The notes below the pieces were generated by a model. It saw only the letters and a program-made list of their open reading frames with translations. It had not been told where the DNA came from and did not search any database. A stretch of DNA of 64,000 bases from Lachnospiraceae bacterium (GTDB taxonomy: Bacteria > Bacillota > Clostridia > Lachnospirales > Lachnospiraceae): assembly GCA_910576385.1 (NCBI GenBank), contig CAJTIR010000006.1:1-64000 (forward strand), written 5' to 3'. How positions within the stretch are numbered: the first letter of the stretch is position 1; every line of letters starts with the position of its first letter. Shown one piece after another: positions 61,582 through 64,000 of this stretch. The translations under genes were made by a program, and so were the position numbers.

Positions 61582-62775
61582 ATGAATATATTAGTAATCA
61601 ACTGTGGAAGTTCATCCCTGAAATATCAGGTAATTGATTCCGATACAGAGGCAGTACTGGCAAAAGGATTGTGTGAGAGGATTGGTCTTGATGGCAGGCT
61701 GGTATACCAGAAGGCAGGCGGCGAGAAGGAAATTACAGACGCGGACATGCCTACGCATAAACAAGCCATTCAGATGGTGTTGGATGCTCTGGTAAATCCT
61801 AAGACGGGGGCATTAAAGAGCCTGGAGGAGATTGGAGCTGTTGGCCATAGAGTAGTCCACGGCGGAGAAAAATTTGCTTCTTCCACGATTTTAAACGAAG
61901 AAGTACTGAAAGTAATTGAGGAATGTAACGAACTGGCTCCGCTGCACAATCCAGCAAATCTGATTGGAATCCGTGCATGTCAGGAATTGATGCCAAATGT
62001 GCCTATGGTGGGCGTGTTTGACACAGCATTCCATCAGACTATGCCTGAGGAGGCGTATCTGTATGGTATTGACTATGATTACTATGAGAAGTATAAAGTG
62101 CGCAGATATGGTTTCCACGGTACTTCCCACAGTTATGTTTCCAAGCGTGCGGCTGAGATTGTCGGCAAGCCCTATGAGGAGCTTAAGACGATTGTCTGCC
62201 ATCTGGGAAATGGAGCTTCCATCTGTGCAGTTAAAAATGGAAAATCCATTGATACTTCTATGGGTCTCACTCCTCTGGAGGGGTTGATTATGGGAACACG
62301 TTCCGGTGATATTGATCCAGGAGCGATGGAATATATTGCCAATAAGGAGAATTTGGATCTGGAAGGTGTGATGGAAATCTTAAATAAGAAGTCAGGTGTG
62401 CAGGGACTTTCCCATATTTCCAGTGACTTCCGTGATTTGGAGGCAGCAGCAGAGAAAAATGATCATGCAGGCATCCGTGCGCTGAATACATTTATCTATC
62501 GTGCGGCAAAATATGTAGGAGCATATACTGCTGCAATGAACGGCGTGGATGTGATCTGTTTTACCGCAGGCGTAGGAGAGAATGGGCCTGATACCAGAAA
62601 GGGTATCTGTGATTATCTGGGATATTTAGGGGTGGAATTGGATGACAAAGCCAATGAGGTACATGGAGAAGAGACTATTATCTCCACACCAAATTCTAAG
62701 GTAACAGTGATTTGTCTGCCTACCAATGAGGAGCTGGCGATCGCCCGTGAGACAGAAAGCCTGGTTTTAAAATAG
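61582..62775 (+). CDS. ackA: Acetate kinase
   Basis: A 397-residue enzyme of normal length. It starts MNILVINCGSSSLKY; other motifs are VGHRVVHGG, FDTAFHQTMP, YGFHGTSHSYVS, CHLGNGASI, GLTPLEGLIMGTRSGDIDP and FTAGVGENG. It makes acetate and ATP from acetyl phosphate in fermentation. ATG 61582 is preceded by AAAGGAG at a longer distance; the frame opens at 61534. The usual partner pta is not adjacent; a GNAT gene stands in its place. A MITE follows the stop. Confidence 0.98.
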   Translation: MNILVINCGSSSLKYQVIDSDTEAVLAKGLCERIGLDGRLVYQKAGGEKEITDADMPTHKQAIQMVLDALVNPKTGALKSLEEIGAVGHRVVHGGEKFASSTILNEEVLKVIEECNELAPLHNPANLIGIRACQELMPNVPMVGVFDTAFHQTMPEEAYLYGIDYDYYEKYKVRRYGFHGTSHSYVSKRAAEIVGKPYEELKTIVCHLGNGASICAVKNGKSIDTSMGLTPLEGLIMGTRSGDIDPGAMEYIANKENLDLEGVMEILNKKSGVQGLSHISSDFRDLEAAAEKNDHAGIRALNTFIYRAAKYVGAYTAAMNGVDVICFTAGVGENGPDTRKGICDYLGYLGVELDDKANEVHGEETIISTPNSKVTVICLPTNEELAIARETESLVLK

Positions 62776-62815
62776 TGTTATAGTTCGCTCGTCAGCCGAT
62801 ATGAAGAATTATTTG

Positions 62816-63010
62816 TTTGAGTTTCCCCATTTTTTATAACAGCCGATCTTATAGTGCCAAAAGGTCTTGCTGCCTTTGGCAGCATAGACATCTTGCACAA
62901 AAAGCGTCTGAAAAGCTAGCTTTTCATAGCGCTTTTATGTGCAAAGTGTTTCCATCACTTTGTGCTGGAAACCTTTTGGCACTTTAAATTACAAAATGGG
63001 GAAACTCAAA
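62816..63010. mobile_element. MITE-like element, copy 3 (195 bp)
   Basis: Ends TTTGAGTTTCCCCATTTT and ACAAAATGGGGAAACTCAAA are exact inverted repeats. The 8-bp duplication ATTATTTG flanks it (62808-62815 and 63011-63018). The inside matches copy 2 nearly base for base. It sits between ackA and the yceD promoter, only 12 bases before the -35 box. Confidence 0.93.
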
Positions 63011-63021
63011 ATTATTTGTTC

Positions 63022-63050
63022 TTGACAAATTGTATGTGGCTATGTATAAT
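63022..63050 (+). promoter_or_regulatory. Promoter of yceD-rpmF
   Basis: TTGACA at 63022-63027 and TATAAT at 63045-63050, exactly 17 bases apart; a consensus sigma-A promoter. Confidence 0.85.
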
Positions 63051-63076
63051 ATATCGAGTGTGGATAGGAGACTGCC

Positions 63077-63598
63077 ATGAGAGTAGAGTTAGCTGACATA
63101 ATTACCTGTGAGGGCAAGGAAATGTCCAGACAGGCAGAAGTGGAACTTGCGTCCTTTGATTCTAAATTAGGGCGGTTTCCCATTGTCAGAAAAGCACCTT
63201 TTGTACTGAAGTTTACCAATGAGAGCAATAAGCGTCTGCTTATTCAAGGTCAGACGGAGGTGACAATTGCAATTCCATGTGACCGCTGCCTAGAGATGGT
63301 AGAGAAGGTTTTTTCCATTGTTATAGATAAGGAATTAGATCTTACCGGAAATGATGAGGAAAAGAGCATGGAAGGATCAAACTATATAATAGGAACAAGT
63401 CTGGATGTGGATCAACTTATTTTTGGAGAAATTTTGGTGAGTTGGCCAATGAAGGTTCTTTGCAGAGAGGACTGCAAAGGCATCTGCAGGCGCTGCGGCG
63501 CGAATTTAAATCTGTCAGAGTGCCAGTGTCCAAAGACAGAACCTGATCCAAGAATGGCGGCAATCCAGGATATTTTTAACAAATTTAAGGAGGTGTGA
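63077..63598 (+). CDS. yceD: YceD/DUF177 family protein
   Basis: A 173-residue protein of the DUF177 family that precedes rpmF in most bacteria and is linked to 23S rRNA or ribosome assembly. It carries four Cys in the C-terminal zinc-binding pattern CREDCKGICRRCGANLNLSECQC, and an earlier CDRCLE. ATG 63077 follows ATAGGAG. Its stop is two bases before the rpmF start and the rpmF ribosome binding site is inside it. Confidence 0.92.
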   Translation: MRVELADIITCEGKEMSRQAEVELASFDSKLGRFPIVRKAPFVLKFTNESNKRLLIQGQTEVTIAIPCDRCLEMVEKVFSIVIDKELDLTGNDEEKSMEGSNYIIGTSLDVDQLIFGEILVSWPMKVLCREDCKGICRRCGANLNLSECQCPKTEPDPRMAAIQDIFNKFKEV

Positions 63599-63600
63599 CC

Positions 63601-63780
63601 ATGTCTATATGTCCAAAGAATAAATCTTCCAAAGGGAGAAGAGATCAGAGAAGGGCAAACTGGAAAATGACTGCTCCGACTTTGGTAAAATGCAGCAAAT
63701 GTGGAGAGCTGATGATGCCCCATAGAGTCTGCAAGAACTGCGGAAGCTATAACAAGAAAGAGATTATTCCTCAGGATTAA
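63601..63780 (+). CDS. rpmF: 50S ribosomal protein L32
   Basis: A 59-residue ribosomal protein with the L32 start MSICPKNKSSKGRRDQRR and the zinc-binding set CSKCGE...CKNCG, so it is the zinc-containing form. AAGGAGGTG precedes ATG 63601. It forms an operon with yceD and ends at a terminator. Confidence 0.97.
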   Translation: MSICPKNKSSKGRRDQRRANWKMTAPTLVKCSKCGELMMPHRVCKNCGSYNKKEIIPQD

Positions 63781-63787
63781 TTATGAG

Positions 63788-63816
63788 AGCCTCTCCATTA
63801 TGGAGGGGCTTTTCTT
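63788..63816 (+). terminator. Terminator of rpmF
   Basis: GCCTCTCC at 63789-63796 pairs with GGAGGGGC at 63802-63809, followed by TTTTCTT. Confidence 0.8.
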
Positions 63817-63932
63817 CATATGTAACTATTTTCATGAGGTTCTAAATAGTTATCTTCAAATTATATAAAGAAAAATCATAGGCGTACTTGGAAATGGTAA
63901 TTTAGGAAAAGACAGAAAAAGAGGAATCAAAG

Positions 63933-64000
63933 ATGAATATTTTTAACTTAGAAGGCGGGCTTATGAAATCCCTGTCCAAATTTACAGATTGTATTTATTT
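63933..64000 (+). CDS. YesL-like (DUF624) membrane protein, 5' fragment
   Basis: Twenty-two codons are visible before the window ends: MNIFNLEGGLMKSLSKFTDC. This resembles the N-terminus of YesL/DUF624 proteins, which are small membrane proteins often next to sugar transport genes. AGAGGAAT precedes ATG 63933. The call is made on the N-terminus only. Confidence 0.5.
   Translation, partial: MNIFNLEGGLMKSLSKFTDCIY

Overview
The window comes from a low-GC, Gram-positive anaerobe of the Clostridia, most likely Lachnospiraceae. This rests on strong AAGGAGG ribosome binding sites, a gap-pgk-tpiA cluster, a stand-alone AICAR transformylase beside a PurO-type IMP cyclohydrolase, an acetate kinase, YceD-RpmF, and a Tn5397/Tn4451-type serine recombinase element. 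No rRNA or tRNA gene was seen; the only recognised RNA gene is tmRNA (ssrA).

Region 1 (1 to about 9766) is the right part of an integrated mobile element. It carries cargo (DUF3788, a WYL regulator, a winged-helix regulator, a subtilase-like lipoprotein, an alpha/beta hydrolase behind a leader-peptide attenuator, a metallophosphoesterase), long stretches of hairpin-rich non-coding DNA, a sigma-like regulator, a TnpW-like small protein and a TndX-like large serine recombinase. The recombinase stop codon lies on a GA dinucleotide that is also the start of the Asp codon in the catalytic motif of a fic gene, so the element appears to have integrated into fic. A RES-domain remnant follows.

Region 2 (10.5-18.7 kb) is chromosomal: a low-molecular-weight phosphatase, a gamma-carbonic-anhydrase-like protein, an ECF sigma/anti-sigma pair, and a sulfur locus (TtcA-like PP-loop enzyme, E1-like enzyme, JAMM protease, then MetY and CysK behind a Cys-rich leader ORF). 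The E1/JAMM/MetY set resembles the protein-thiocarboxylate route to homocysteine, but no sulfur-carrier gene is present.

Region 3 (18.9-31 kb) holds a 2047-residue secreted protein with two GH30 domains, a ribbon-helix-helix gene with direct-repeat operators and an HisK-type phosphatase, and the lower-glycolysis cluster gap-pgk-tpiA. Region 4 (31-37.2 kb) is a complete type I restriction-modification system. Region 5 (37.9-50.3 kb) is signalling and transport: a two-component system with a three-gene ABC exporter, ssrA, a soluble zinc-binding chemoreceptor, a second two-component system, a DUF4352 lipoprotein and CheV. Region 6 (50.4-64 kb) has the split purine genes, an SPFH/zinc-ribbon protein next to a zinc-ribbon/TIR/transmembrane/DUF6273 protein, DedA, a glycosyltransferase, TmcAL, GNAT genes, ackA, yceD-rpmF and the start of a YesL-like gene.

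Three full copies of a 194-202 bp MITE-like element, each with near-identical 22-bp terminal inverted repeats and its own 8-9 bp target duplication, are scattered over the chromosomal part at 11.9, 43.5 and 62.8 kb, with one degenerate end at 61.5 kb. Other short repeat families occupy other intergenic regions.
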